DNA from: Mesorhabditis belari
Lineage: Eukaryota; Nematoda; Chromadorea; Rhabditida; Rhabditidae
Direction of reading: 5' to 3'
Length of the DNA: 64,000 nucleotides
NCBI GenBank assembly: GCA_958450365.1
Contig: CAUEEP010000171.1
Location: forward strand, 124,001 to 188,000
The notes beneath the pieces were generated by a model. That model was not told where the DNA came from, ran no database searches, and saw nothing but the letters and a program-made list of their open reading frames with translations. Of this stretch, positions 12,213 through 22,349 are shown in pieces; the stretch's first letter is position 1, and each line of letters opens with the position of its first letter. A program made the translations under genes and the position numbers.

Positions 12213-12312
12213 GGTTCAATTACCCAAATTTGAAGTTAGTATGAACCCCGGTACCTTACAAAAGTGTCTCGAGGAATTTTAGAACAGATTTCCATCTTGG
12301 GAAGTCCAAAAG
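12213..12312 (+). ncRNA. SL1-like spliced-leader RNA gene (copy 1)
   Basis: The first 22 bases (12213-12234) begin GGTTCAATTACCCAAATT and match the canonical nematode SL1 leader at 19 of 22 positions; leader positions 5, 16 and 22 differ. A 5' splice donor GTTAGT follows at once, as in SL RNA genes. An Sm-site-like AATTTTAG lies at 12275-12282, again as expected, and a TTCC/GGGAA hairpin follows. The hairpin before the Sm site is weaker here than in copy 2. SL RNAs donate their leader to pre-mRNAs by trans-splicing. Length and 3' end are estimates. It could be a functional variant SL or a decaying pseudogene. Confidence 0.65.
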
Positions 12313-12620
12313 TCTCACCCGAAAGAATCTCTCCACTTTGCCACACTATGACCTTGTAATTTGTACTGTAAGCTCCAACAATAAAGAAATTGAAGTTTAA
12401 AATTCGAAAAGCAATCCATTTACCTTATTATTTGTGCAAAAGCTAATTTCGAATCGATCGGCAAGAAAAAACAAAACCAAAAAAAGCTTCAAATCAACTT
12501 AGATAGGATTATAATAAATGTGTATCCCTGTCAACCAGAAATAAAATAAATTCAAAACCACAGTACACACTGGTTACAGTATATCAAAGATACAATAAAG
12601 TATAAAAAAAACAAAAAATT

Positions 12621-12692
12621 GGGCTCGTCCGGGGATCGAACCCGGGACCTCTCGCACCCAAAGCGAGAATCATACCACTAGACCAACGAGCC
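12621..12692 (-). tRNA. tRNA-Pro (UGG), copy 1
   Basis: The minus strand gives a full cloverleaf. The acceptor GGCTCGT pairs with ACGAGCC. The anticodon stem CTCGC/GCGAG closes the loop TTTGGGT, giving anticodon TGG (proline). The T arm CCGGG TTCGATC CCCGG is perfect. There is no intron. The discriminator base is C here and A in the second copy at 33320-33391, which is otherwise the same. It is likely transcribed by Pol III from its internal A and B boxes. Confidence 0.93.
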
Positions 12693-13285
12693 ATGCCTCG
12701 ACGGGCTGAAACGGGGGTGATCCTTTGGATGTTCACATTCGATCGAGGAAAATCTTGTTTCGGCGAGAAGGAGAAATTTAAGGTACTCTCCCAAAAAATC
12801 CGAAAGGACTTTTCCACCAACCCAATATAAACCCAAGAAGAAGAACCCCAAGAGGATCGCGCCGATTTAATGTGTTTTGTTGAAAGAGAGTTGGTTAAGT
12901 CAAGTTTATACGGCACATAGAAAAAGATTCGAAGGCAATGAAGTAGAAGGGAGCCGAGAGAAACGAAACAAAACCATTTTAGAGATTTAAACAAGAAACA
13001 TGGGCAGAACAATATAAAAAGTAGGGAACGAACGAGGGGAGAGGGGAGACTTTGAAAACGTGCTACAAGAACATAATAATTTTTACGAAGGGAGAAGAAA
13101 ACTTAGCGGGACTCGGCATAGAAGCCGGACAATATTCACGAGTCCATCGGAATCCCGAAAAATGAAAAGAATGGCAAAAGGGGAATTTTGTGCGGGGTAC
13201 GGTAGAGTATTCACGCTTTCGAAAGCGAGCCGCGCCGCTTTTGCGCCGGTCCCTTTAAACCGCACGTAAATAGGATTCTAACTTA

Positions 13286-15454
13286 CCGTAATAATTCTAA
13301 TAGAAGACCATGGTCTTCTAATTTTCAACCCCTTCTCCAAAGGGTCTTCTATTAGAGACTGGCCTTCTGTTAGAGACTGGTCTTCTAATTTTCAACCCCC
13401 TTCCCAAAGGGTCTTTATTAGAGACTGGTCTTGAATTTGTCAAAGCTTTAGAGAACGATTTTAGGAAGCAACCCTTTTTAAAAATCAGTCACATTTGTAT
13501 CATCACTTTATTCACTTAGTTAAAGCAACAATTAACAACAATAACAACAAATAATTATTAACATAAAACATAAAACAATTTGAAAGGAGCAAATCCGTTA
13601 AAAAACCTCAATTTAATTTTCATTAATGTCATTGATTTCAATCGAGGCATCGCTTTCGTAATCCTTGTTTTCCTCGTCTTCGCCCAAATCAATTTCATCC
13701 AATAATTGAGCAGCCATCTCATCATTTCGGGCTTGCAACAATTTGGAGGCCGCTTCTGGAACTGCACCGTTGGGCTAAAATAAAAACACTAAATACATTA
13801 AAAATCTTATAAAGTAAAAAGCAGCTAAAATTTTACTTACTTTGAAACAGGAGATTTGATCGTCTTCCGATCCATCAATAGAAAAACCGTAATTCCGCAG
13901 GATTTGAATGATCCAGCGATGAGATCCTTATCCAAATCATTCCAAGCATCGGTGATCCATTGATGGAGCTTTGATATTACCTCCTTTTTGTGGTTTCCTG
14001 ATCTCCATGCATCATCCAATCGTCGTAGTAGCTTCGGATTTTGGCCTTGAAGGGATGATTTCAAACAACATCTGGTGCTTGAATAAATTTTGTGCACCCT
14101 CCTGGAATTACCGCCGAGTCCATTTTAATTGCTTTAAGTACTCGGTTCGTCGAGCTCGAAATGTGACAGCGAAAGCTGTTCCAAACCAAAAAGCACTTGA
14201 AAAGTCCAGCATGTCCAAAGGTTCTCTTGAGAAAGTCGGCCGTCAGATCATCATTCATCCATGTCGTTCGCTCCCAGACAAGATTCAATTTACCTCCAAA
14301 TCGCTTCTGGATGACCGGATCAATTCGTTTCCGTGGCAAAAGAACAAAGGCTTGCACTTGTAACCGTCGGAGCGCGCCGTAAGCATCACAGAAATTTTTG
14401 TCTTTTCATGTCCACTTGATCGAACTGAGACTTCATTTGCTCCTTTTTCATCAACACATTTTCCGCCAATTGGATCAAGGAAGACGGCCGTTTCATCACA
14501 AGCGTAGATGTGTGTGTATTTGTTCTCCTTTTGCATCCGATTGAGATACATTACGAAATTGACCAACACATCAGCATATTCGTGGGGAGGCTTCTGACAG
14601 ATTGACGTTGGAGTTCTCATTGAAAATCCATGACGCTTCATGAACTTTTGAAGCCATCCCAATGAACAATCGACTTTGATATCGTTTTGCTCACAAAAAC
14701 GCTTTACTTTTTCTTGGACCAAACGCCTCGAGACCTTGTTTTTTCTTTGCTTCGGACCCATTTCCACGTCGAGTCCACAGTTCCACGTCGAGTTGCGTAT
14801 TTGTGAGGGTTCGGCCACTTCCTTTTAACCTCTCGTATGATTTCCCCATCTTTCGCAATCGTTTTTCTTGCGAAATCCATTCGCGAATCATCTTTCTGCT
14901 GACTTGAAACTTTGTGCTTGCAACATTCTTTGAGATCGTCTTTGCAAATTCAATTGTTTCTAACTTAAACTCGATCGAATATGCCTTCCGTTTGTTTCCA
15001 TTCTTGAGCAGTTCCGCTTCGAGAGCCTCCAAAGCATTCTCCGAATCATGATTCATCTCGTTTTCATTCTCCTTTTCTCGCTCCTTGAAGATTTCAAAGT
15101 CGTCTCCTTCATCTTTCGAATATCTCGATACTCCTCCAGTGAATCCGTGCGAATTGGCAGTCGCTCAGCCATCAGCCCTGAAAATAAACACATTATTTAT
15201 TTTAAGACAAGAAACAAGAATTACAAAAAACACTAGTAGGAAAGAAATAATAACTTTGCACAATGATTTTTACAAGAAAATCTGGGTGGTAGCGGGATAC
15301 GGTAACATAGTGCATTTTAAGAGTTTGGGTCTTCTATTAGAGACTGGTCTTCTAATAGAGACTGGTCTTCTATTTTTCAACCTCCCTTCAAAAGGGTCTT
15401 CTATTGGAGACTGGTCTTCTAATAAAGACTGGTCTTCTATTAGAATTATTACGG
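13286..15454 (-). mobile_element. Pogo-like DNA transposon, 2.17 kb
   Basis: Terminal inverted repeats start TACCGTAATAATTCTAATAG on both sides, counting the TA at 13284-13285 and 15455-15456. The empty site at 34079-34082 reads ...CTAACTTATGTG..., so the TA was duplicated on insertion. Subterminal GGTCTTCT repeats (GTCTTCTATTAGAGACTG) occur near both ends. The transposase is on the minus strand and broken. The insertion is younger than the inverted duplication that contains it. Confidence 0.9.
13620..15056 (-). pseudogene. Pogo/Tigger-type transposase, frameshifted
   Basis: Reading from 15056 leftwards: an N-terminal KRKAYSIEFKLETIEFAK region (BrkDBD/CENP-B-type helix-turn-helix), then WLQKFMKRHGFSMRTPTS (second DNA-binding helix region). 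A DDE core follows with YACDETAVFLDP (first acidic residue), WMNDDLTADFL and an aspartate-containing VLKAIKMDSAVIPGG segment. The acidic C-terminal tail lies at about 13620-13770. The frame changes several times, at about 14690-14820, 14285-14360 and 14061-14097. Pieces overlap in different frames, so no intact protein can be made. This is the largest transposase copy of the family in the window and the probable source type for the TACCGTA-ended MITEs. Confidence 0.8.
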
Positions 15455-15637
15455 TATGTGTTATATCTCAAAAAAATCACCCGTCCCCTCTACTTTAGTT
15501 TGATACCCAAGCGCGCAGAAACAAACGTACTGGGGTTGAGATATGAGCCTTTTTTGGAGGGTAAACTTAGACTACGCGGGATTCGAATCACTACAAAAAT
15601 GCGATCCGTTCCGTAGACAAGCACACTACTCGCTATA

Positions 15638-17201
15638 CAGTGCGTTTCAAATTCTTAAACGCACCCTCTAAAATAGCGGATTTTGCATTTTAACCACCGC
15701 TACAACTATTAATCTTTTTCTATTAGAAAGAGCATGTCTTAAAACCTAAATAACACGAAAAAGAAGCATACTGTAAAAAGTAAAAATTTTCAAAATAGAA
15801 ACTTTTTGCTAAATCGACCGTTTCAAATTCTTAAACGCACTATGAAAATATTTTTATTTATCGACACAAATTAAAAATCAAAGGTTAAAAATCAAAACTA
15901 ATAATCTGTACACGCACCAGAACGATTAATTACTTGAAAAATGCGGTCTGGCATTGAATTGATGAGGTTTTGAAGAGCAGAGACGTCGAGATCGCTCCAG
16001 GCCGAAAAAAAGTGCTGCTTTAAGTGTAGAAACGTCTTGAAACTGACGATGATTCTTGTAGACAGCTTGGACAAGTATTTCCCATAAATTTTCTATCGGA
16101 TTGAGGTCAGGAGACTGAGCGGGCCAGTCCAAAGTTGCAATGTTGTTGCTGTTCAGCCAGTCTCGGGTGTCTCCGGCTCGATGAATTGATGCGTTGTCGT
16201 ATTGAAACAAGTCCGGAACGGTTGGATTTAGGAGCAAAAACGGCAACAAGCAATTGTTCAAGATATCTATCTAGTCATCCGATTCGAAACCATCTTCAGA
16301 GCGACCGTTCCATCAGCACAAAAGGCGGCCCAAACCATCACAAAACCACCGTCAAAGTTTTGAGTTCCAAACACCATCGGATCACGTCGAAGATCCTTCC
16401 AATAGTAGTCGACGCCATTGGGACCATCCCAATTTCATTTCTTCTCATCGGAAAAGATCACCTAAACGCTAAAAAAATAATAAAACATAAGCGGCTTTCT
16501 AACCATAGATCAATCCTGATTCATATGAGCCTTGGCGAGCTCCAATCGGGCTTTCTTGTGCCAAAGCTTCACGACCGGCTGCATGTTCAATAATTGTCGA
16601 TCGATATGTGGATTTTCCGTGACGACTCGCCAAATTGTCGACTTCGAAGCGTCGATTTTCAGTTCTGTTTTCACTTCATTTATCGTTTTTCCGTGGATTT
16701 TGTTCACAATATGGCGTCTAGCTCGCGGCGTAAGCTTGGTTTCGGTCCTGGCTTCTTCTTGGTGCAGAAACGAACTCGAACTTTCTATAATTTCGCACGG
16801 CAGAGTCGGATCGGCCAAAATTTTTTGCGATTTTCCTTATTCAGTCGCCAATCCTCAAACGGGCATCAATCTGCCCTTTATCATAATCCGTGAGCAGCTT
16901 TCCGTGTGCCATTTGCCTGGAAATTAACAAAAATTATAAATTTAATAAAAGATATGCACAACAAAACGAAAAATTTCAAATAACAACAGCAAAGGCAGGT
17001 GCGTTTAAGAATTTGAAACGGTCGATTTAGCAAAAAGTTTCTATTTTGAAAATTTTTACTTTTTACAGTATGCTTCTTTTTCGTGTTATTTAGGTTTTAA
17101 GACATGCTCTTTCTAATAGAAAAAGACTAATAGTTGTAGCGGTGGTCAAAATGCAAAGTCCGCTATTTTAGAGGGTGCGTTTAAGAATTTGAAACGCATT
17201 G
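15638..17201 (-). mobile_element. Tc3-like transposon with ~216-bp terminal repeats
   Basis: The ends read CAGTGCGTTTCAAATTC and its inverse (one mismatch), flanked by TA (15636-15637 and 17202-17203). The inverted repeats run about 216 bases each. Each holds a second copy of TTTCAAATTCTTAAACGCAC at its inner end (outer copy near 15643, inner near 15820). This matches the two-binding-site plan of C. elegans Tc3. It inserted in a copy of the duplicated DNA; the empty site is visible at 29334-29345 and 8978-8990. Confidence 0.9.
15926..16915 (-). pseudogene. Tc3-like transposase, frameshifted
   Basis: The minus strand shows MAHGKLLTDYDKGQIDARL, then IDASKSTIWRVVTENPHIDR. In other frames follow EKKFNLDGPNGVDYYW, WKDLRRDPMVF, and YDNASIHRAG with LDWPAQSPDLNPIENLWEIL. 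The spacing between the YDN aspartate and the IEN glutamate is 34 residues (DD34E), as in Tc1/Tc3. A stop follows GD in the N-terminal part and at least two frameshifts separate the segments, so the enzyme is dead. Confidence 0.85.
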
Positions 17202-17205
17202 TATG

Positions 17206-17655
17206 ACGATCCCGTCGAAAGAAAAGCATAAACTAAGCTCAAGAGTGTATAGCAAAGAGTTTGATGCCAGAAATCTCGCGTTTGCGAGCTATTCAGCAGA
17301 TTTTGATTACAGATTCGGATTCCCCGTTCGATTTTCTATCGGATAGGCTAAGTCTTGTTTCAAAGATCTCACGGTGACCCAGTACTCTTTCCAAGTTAAG
17401 TGAGCTTGGGGTTGAAGTTAGAGCTGCAAGCTCGCTAGAAATAGCTCTATCAACAACTACTTCTCGGAGAACTTGTAACACCTATTCTAACCCGGATCGG
17501 CCTAGTAAATGTGCCTACAACTGGCCATTAGACTGTGACTAGAGGTGATACTGAGAAGTACCGACTCTCTTATCTATCTAACTCATTTTCTCATTGTCAG
17601 GCAATTCTCATTGATGAGACCGGCTACCTCGCATTCAGTTATCGATTTGTAAAAT
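17206..17655. repeat. Third, partial copy of the duplicated receptor DNA
   Basis: This stretch, together with 15585-15637 on the other side of the Tc3-like element, matches about 29280-29800 and 8930-9440. It includes the receptor exon reading AILIDETGYLAFSYRF at 17601-17650, after which similarity stops. Confidence 0.85.
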
Positions 17656-17866
17656 TTTGATAATCTAGGTCTCATTTCGATTTGTCACCTTGATTTCGTG
17701 ACCTTCCGTTGTTAATCGAATAGCGTTTTTGTTCTTGTGCCTATCAAGGGATAGAGCAAGGCTGATCTCCCGCAGATTTCCATCTTTTAAATCAATTCAC
17801 TCAAAGTCACAGTGTTTATTGTTTGTTTGTACTTGTTGTCAATTTAATGTGAAGTTAAATCGAACT

Positions 17867-19323
17867 TTATTGCTTTGTAATCGATATTTGACGCTCTTTC
17901 GCGGCCACGGTAGTGCTCGCGACGGATTTCGATTTAGATTTCGAGGATTTTTTCGAGGGTCGACCGAGCACGAGAAGGGTTGTTAAGCTGAAAAGCTTTT
18001 GGATCAAGAATCAGACTACATTAGTACATAGAATCAACATTTCAATCTAAACCCTACCCATTTGCTATCATCAAAACGAGCGGCACGATCGTTTTGATCA
18101 AAAATAGAGGCACTGCTTTTGAGAGGCTATGCAACCATGCATCGCCGATCAATTGGAAAAATATGGCGGTTCCGGTTGAGATCGCTGTGAAACCGTGGCT
18201 GAAACACATCTAAATCTCAATTTTGAGCAAGAATATGTTAGTTTTCAAATACCACATTTTAGAGAATTCATTGTTTTATAGGTACAGTACTGGACAATGA
18301 AATATCATATTTAAAAAACGATCGTCACTTTCGCGCGTCTATAACTCCCTTGTCTTTGAGCTTAAACTATTAGTGTTATGCATTTTCTGAAAGCTCTTTT
18401 CAAAGGCTACACAATGGTAATATTAATATTTAAAAATATGGTAAAGACAAGGGAGTTACAGACGCGCGAAAGGGACGATCGTTTTTCAAATATGATATTT
18501 CATTTTCCAGTAGTGTAAATGCAACGCTTAAAGTCTAGACCTTGAAAGCCTGGTAGTCAAGACCAGGTTCAAGCCAGGACTGGTTTTTGACTCTGACAGT
18601 TTTCTAGAATTTCCCAAATTTCCCAACTGCTAACCCACCATGACTGTGAGCCGAAAATGCGCCCGATTGATCGCTGGAGCGCTTAGCTTTTTCTAAAACA
18701 ATATCTCAAATAGTAAAATAGGGTAGGCTGGTTGGATTATCATACCATTTTCGACTTGATTCGCCAGAAAGTTGTCAAATCAAGGAGCAATCCGACACAA
18801 ACAATAACGAGAACTGCAGTTTGATAGATCACTATCAAAATCGCCCACAGGGGTCCAAAAGCGACTGCCATGAAGGTCCACGGGGCGTAAAAGATTACGT
18901 TACCAGCTGAATCATAAATTTAGAAATTTGTTGATCAAACGAACGAGATAATTGAGCATAAATAACCCCGGTCGATGGCAGGAGAAGAATGAATCCGACT
19001 TGCAGTAAAGCAAAGGAGTTTATTTTCTGAATGAATGTGATAAACTTTAGTCTTAGGCTTAGGCTTAGGCTCAGGCTCAGGCTTAGGCTTAGGCTTAGGC
19101 TTAGGCTTAGGCTTAGGCTCAGGCTCAGGCTTAGGCTTAGGCTTAGGCTTTGCCTCTTACATCATAATATTTCCCCTCCAAAGCGCCGGCGAAGAAACGA
19201 TTGACACTCAAAAAGAATTGCGCAAGAATCATGCTGAAGAGAAAGGAAACGACGATTGGGGTAATTGCGAAGTTCATGTATTCTAAGAATAAAAGATCTT
19301 CATCACCTCCGAGACAAGCATTT
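17867..19323 (-). CDS. Srx-like seven-transmembrane chemoreceptor, 5' exons not found
   Basis: Minus-strand exons join in phase: 19307-19323, 19161-19282, 18945-19026, 18746-18906, 18639-18692, 18058-18209 and 17867-17987 (stop at 17867-17869). TM3 is MILAQFFLSVNRFFAGAL, the pattern of the nematode Srx group. Later hydrophobic spans include FALLQVGFILLLPSTGVIYA, VIYQTAVLVIVCVGLLLD, and FLIKTIVPLVLMIANGLTTL for TM6-TM7. The tail is serine/lysine-rich (SKKSSKSKSKSVAS). About 240 residues are visible; a typical receptor has about 300, so TM1-TM2 exons are missing or lie upstream of 19323 among repeats. One intron holds a TTAGGC array, another a MITE. Function as a chemosensory GPCR is inferred from the family. 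Srx versus a neighbouring family is uncertain. Confidence 0.75.
18283..18517. mobile_element. 235-bp palindromic MITE in the receptor intron
   Basis: The element reads TACAGTACTGGACAATGAAA at the left and the near-inverse at the right (...CCAGTAGTGTA), with TA borders. The arms extend about 75 bases, including GACGATCGTTTTT. It lies in the 18210-18638 intron of the Srx-like gene. The arrangement is that of a Tc1/mariner-type non-autonomous element. Confidence 0.85.
19052..19149. repeat. Interstitial TTAGGC / TCAGGC array
   Basis: Sixteen hexamers in a row are TTAGGC with some TCAGGC variants in a regular pattern (pairs of TCAGGC at 19070 and 19118). TTAGGC is the telomere unit of C. elegans and many other nematodes. 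The array occupies most of the 134-base intron 19027-19160 of the Srx-like gene. Confidence 0.95.
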
Positions 19324-19429
19324 CTGAAATTTTTCTGAACCTTCTGTCAAAAACGATTCTCTCTTGCTCAAGAGCTGAAGTCAGAGCCCAAAACTCTGTG
19401 ATACCTACAGAGTAAGTCAGAAGAAAAGT

Positions 19430-19700
19430 ACAGCACTCATAGTGTTGTGCTTAACGCATCTTTTTGGCTTTCTAAGACAATACATTAAGCTGAAAAGCCC
19501 AAGCTGAAAGGAAAAACAACAATTAACCATAAAATCTACGCTTAATTTTACATAGAATAGAAGAATCGTAACATTTTTGAATGACTTTAACAACTTTAGC
19601 CGAAAAGTACAAAAAATGCTATTCAACACGATGCTGAGAAGCAGTTAAATTCGAGTTTAGGGCTCCTAAAAATCGTCTTTTTCCGTCTTTTTCTGGATTC
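19430..19700. repeat. Dispersed ~250-bp repeat, first copy
   Basis: The block with TTCTAAGACAATACATTAAG and AAAAGTACAAAAAATGCTAT recurs at 20450-20700 in the same orientation. Part recurs around 58085-58127 and 58650-58680, where a MITE has split it. I see no coding potential. Confidence 0.8.
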
Positions 19701-19933
19701 CCTATAGATATTTATACATTAAGTCAGAAGAAAAGTACAGCATTTACTAAACAAGTTATCAGAAAAAAGTGAAGTTTTGTTGATTCAGCTAGTCGATCCC
19801 AACCGCGACCCGAAACCAATCGGCATCGAAACGGAAAGAGGACAAAATTTGAGACAAAGGTTTGCTAGCAGCAAAAAGATCTAATATGCATATTTAGCCG
19901 TGTAATTACAGCAATAATACAGGGTGCGGCATA

Positions 19934-20440
19934 TACAGGGTGCGTCATAATTATTGCAACAAGAGTTCAAAGACCGTTTGTGATGTCAAGGATGTGATGT
20001 CATGGACGTGTAAAGCCAATAACAATCAAAATTGGACCTTCATGCAAGATGGAGCTCCCGCTCACACGAAGAAGACGGTTCAGGACTGGTGTGTGGCCAA
20101 CTTTCCCTCAGTGATCACCAAGGATGAATGTCCTCCAAACTCACCGGATCTCAATGTGATGGACTTTTCCATTTGGGCAATCTTAGAGGCTAATGTCTGC
20201 TCTTTGACCAAAGGATGGAAGGCGACTCCTCAAGATGACATTCGGGCCGCAGTGGAGGCATATCCGAACCGATTAAGGGCTGTTATCAAGGCAAAAAGGC
20301 GGTCATATCGAATGATCTCTTGTTTCCTTATTTGTTACTGTTAAATAAAGCTATTTCTGTTTAAAAATCTTCTTCCAGTGAAACTTCTTGGTGTGCAATG
20401 CCTTGAGTATCTTGTTGCAATAATTATGACGCACCCTGTA
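19934..20440 (+). mobile_element. DD37D mariner-type element, internally deleted
   Basis: The ends read TACAGGGTGCGTCATAATTA and its exact inverse, with TA borders. The whole element is 507 bases, too short for a full transposase. It starts 15 bases inside another TACAGGGTGCGGC-type end at 19919. Confidence 0.9.
19990..20342 (+). pseudogene. Mariner (DD37D) transposase C-terminal fragment
   Basis: The frame reads WTFMQDGAPAHTKKTVQDW, then PPNSPDLNVMDFSIWAILE. Thirty-seven residues separate the MQD aspartate from the VMD aspartate, the DD37D spacing of the maT-type mariner group. The first catalytic aspartate and the DNA-binding region are missing. It ends near 20342. Confidence 0.8.
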
Positions 20441-20449
20441 TAGTGTTGC

Positions 20450-20700
20450 GCTTAATGCATTTTTTGATTTTCTAAGACAATACATTAAGCTGAAAAGCTG
20501 AAAAACGACAATTAATCATGAAATCTAAGCGTAATTTTATATAGAATAAAAAAACCGTAACATTTTTTAATGACTTTAACAACAAAAAGTACAAAAAATG
20601 CTATGCTGAAATGCTGAAAAACAGTTAAATTCAAGTTTGGGGCTTCTAAAAAATCGTTTTTTTCGTTTTTCTGTCTTTTTTTGCATTAATACGTTTTTAG
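20450..20700. repeat. Dispersed ~250-bp repeat, second copy
   Basis: It matches 19430-19700 in the same orientation. The mariner element lies between the two copies. Confidence 0.8.
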
Positions 20701-20959
20701 AGTTAATTACCATAAAATTAAGTGAGCTCCATTATTACAAGCGCGAGGTTATCGTGGCTAGCAAAAATGGGCACATTTTTTCAAGAGCAGCAATCGCGTT
20801 TAAAGTCTTATATGGAACGAATGAAGTTTTAAATTTTCACGTAAATTCATGACTATGTTCAAAAGGCTTTGGTGCTTGTGAATACTTTCATTCAGTCAGT
20901 TCAGATCAAACAAGGTGAAAAAGCCAGCACCTAACCTGCCATTGCTTTGTCTGATCTAG

Positions 20960-21210
20960 TCACGAAAAGGGTACCGTATAGTAGTACAGCCCAAGCTTTG
21001 CCTAAATTCCTCGAAATCTCTCGAACCGCTTATCAGAGCCTATCGATGTGGGGTCGGAAAATGTAGCTGACGATGAGATCTGCTGGGGGATTAGAGTGTT
21101 GAGCTTCTCGGAAAACTTGGAAACTGTAAAATAGTCCTCAACTCGGCTCGAACTACTATTCGAGAAAAAAATAGAAAATTCGAGTCGTTTTCGAGGACTC
21201 AATCTATGCA
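20960..21210. repeat. Repeat shared with the MITE at 60.75-61.31 kb
   Basis: The block containing CGATGTGGGGTCGGAAAATG and TAGCTGACGATGAGATCT recurs twice inside the element at 60751-61312. Here the TACCGTA-type left end is present near 20970 (TACCGTATAGTAGTACAGCCC), but I did not find a matching right end, so this copy is probably truncated. Confidence 0.75.
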
Positions 21211-21461
21211 CTCACTTGTTGAAGATACAAGCAATTTCAAAATAGAACTGAAGACTCATCAGACTTCGTAGGAGATGCTCGAGAAACAGAAAATAACCGC
21301 AAGCTTTTGAATATGTGCTCGAATTTTGTCGGATATGAAAGAAGGCGGCCAAGTTCACCACCCAACAGATGGTGCCGAGCTGGAATTCGTTGTTTCAAAT
21401 TGTATTTCCAAACAACCATAACTAGTTTTGTTAGTTTCAAAAAATGTCTAAAATAAGACTA

Positions 21462-22345
21462 ACTTGAATACAAATTTGACTACAAACTTGAGTATACTTG
21501 ACTATAAACTTGACTACAAACTTGTCTACAAACTTGACTATAAACTTGACTACAAACTTGTCTACAAACTTGTCTACAAACTTGACTACAAACTTGTCTA
21601 CAAACTTGACTATAAACTTGGCTACAAACTTGGCTACAAACTTGAGTATACTTGACTATAAACTTGAGTATACTTGGCTACAAACTTCTCTACAAACTTG
21701 ACCACAAACTTGTCTACAAACTTGACTATAAACTTGACTACAAACTTGTCTACAAACTTGGCTACAAACTTCAGTATACTTGACTATAAACTTGACTACA
21801 AACTTGTCCACAAACTTGACTATAAACTTGGCTACCAACTTGAGTATACTTGACTATAAACTTGAGTATACTTGGCTACAAACTTCTCTACAAACTTGAC
21901 CACAAACTTGTCTACAAACGTGTCTAGTTTCAAAAAATGTCTAAAATAAGACTAACTTGAATACAAATTTGACTACAAACTTGAGTATACTTGACTATAA
22001 ACTTGTCTACAAACTTGACTATAAACTTGACTACAAACTTGTCTACAAACTTAACTATAAACTTGACTACAAACTTGGCTACAAACTTGAGTATACTTTA
22101 CTACAAACTTGTCTACAAACTTGGCTATGAACTTATTCAGTTGTTCAGCTGTATTTCCAGTTGAACGTTTTCAAACAAGTATAACTGGTTTGGTTAGTTT
22201 CGAAACTTGTCTAAAAACAAGACTCTCTACAAACTTGGCTACAAACTTGAGTATACTTGACTACAAACTTGACTACAAACTTGTCTACAAACTTGTCTAA
22301 AAACAAGACTAACTTGACCACAAATTGACTACAAACAAGTTTAAC
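21462..22345. repeat. 12-bp satellite, unit ACTTGACTACAA
   Basis: About 60-70 units of a 12-base repeat run through the stretch, with variants at the seventh base or so (GACTACAA, GTCTACAA, GGCTACAA, GAGTATAC). A block of about 470 bases is itself repeated, since TTTCAAAAAATGTCTAAAAT occurs at 21434 and 21929. All frames lack stops over long distances because the unit is a multiple of three. The derived peptides (TNLTTNLS repeats) are therefore not evidence of a gene. Confidence 0.95.
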
Positions 22346-22349
22346 TTGG

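Larger units (their letters stand above)
4730..12772. repeat. Segmental duplication, copy 1
   Basis: This block matches 26053-33472 in the same orientation, about 21 kb away. Landmarks occur in the same order in both: coiled-coil fragment, tRNA-like element, Str-like receptor exons, Merlin debris, SL1-like RNA and tRNA-Pro. Identity looks like 90-95% outside indels. Copy 1 carries about 1.3 kb (6222-7555), including a MITE, that copy 2 lacks. Copy 2 carries tandem-repeat expansions and a longer Merlin fragment. Confidence 0.9.
12820..15585. repeat. Repeat with an inverted partner at 33.9-34.5 kb, split by pogo insertion
   Basis: The flanks 12820-13283 and 15457-15585, joined, match the reverse complement of 33940-34545. 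Shared landmarks are CGGCATAGAAGCCGGACAAT near 13115 and AAACAAACGTACTGGGG near 15519. The uninterrupted partner shows the state before the pogo element inserted. The repeat may itself be an old transposon, but I see no coding sequence in it. Confidence 0.85.

Noticed and set aside
17293..17481. Conserved 62-codon minus-strand frame, also at 29431-29619
   Set aside because: Its conservation is explained by DNA duplication, it has no motif, and it lies antisense inside receptor introns.
21462..22345. Long open frames encoding TNLTTNLS or DYKLVYKL repeats
   Set aside because: The 12-base unit lacks stops in several frames on both strands, so open frames are automatic.
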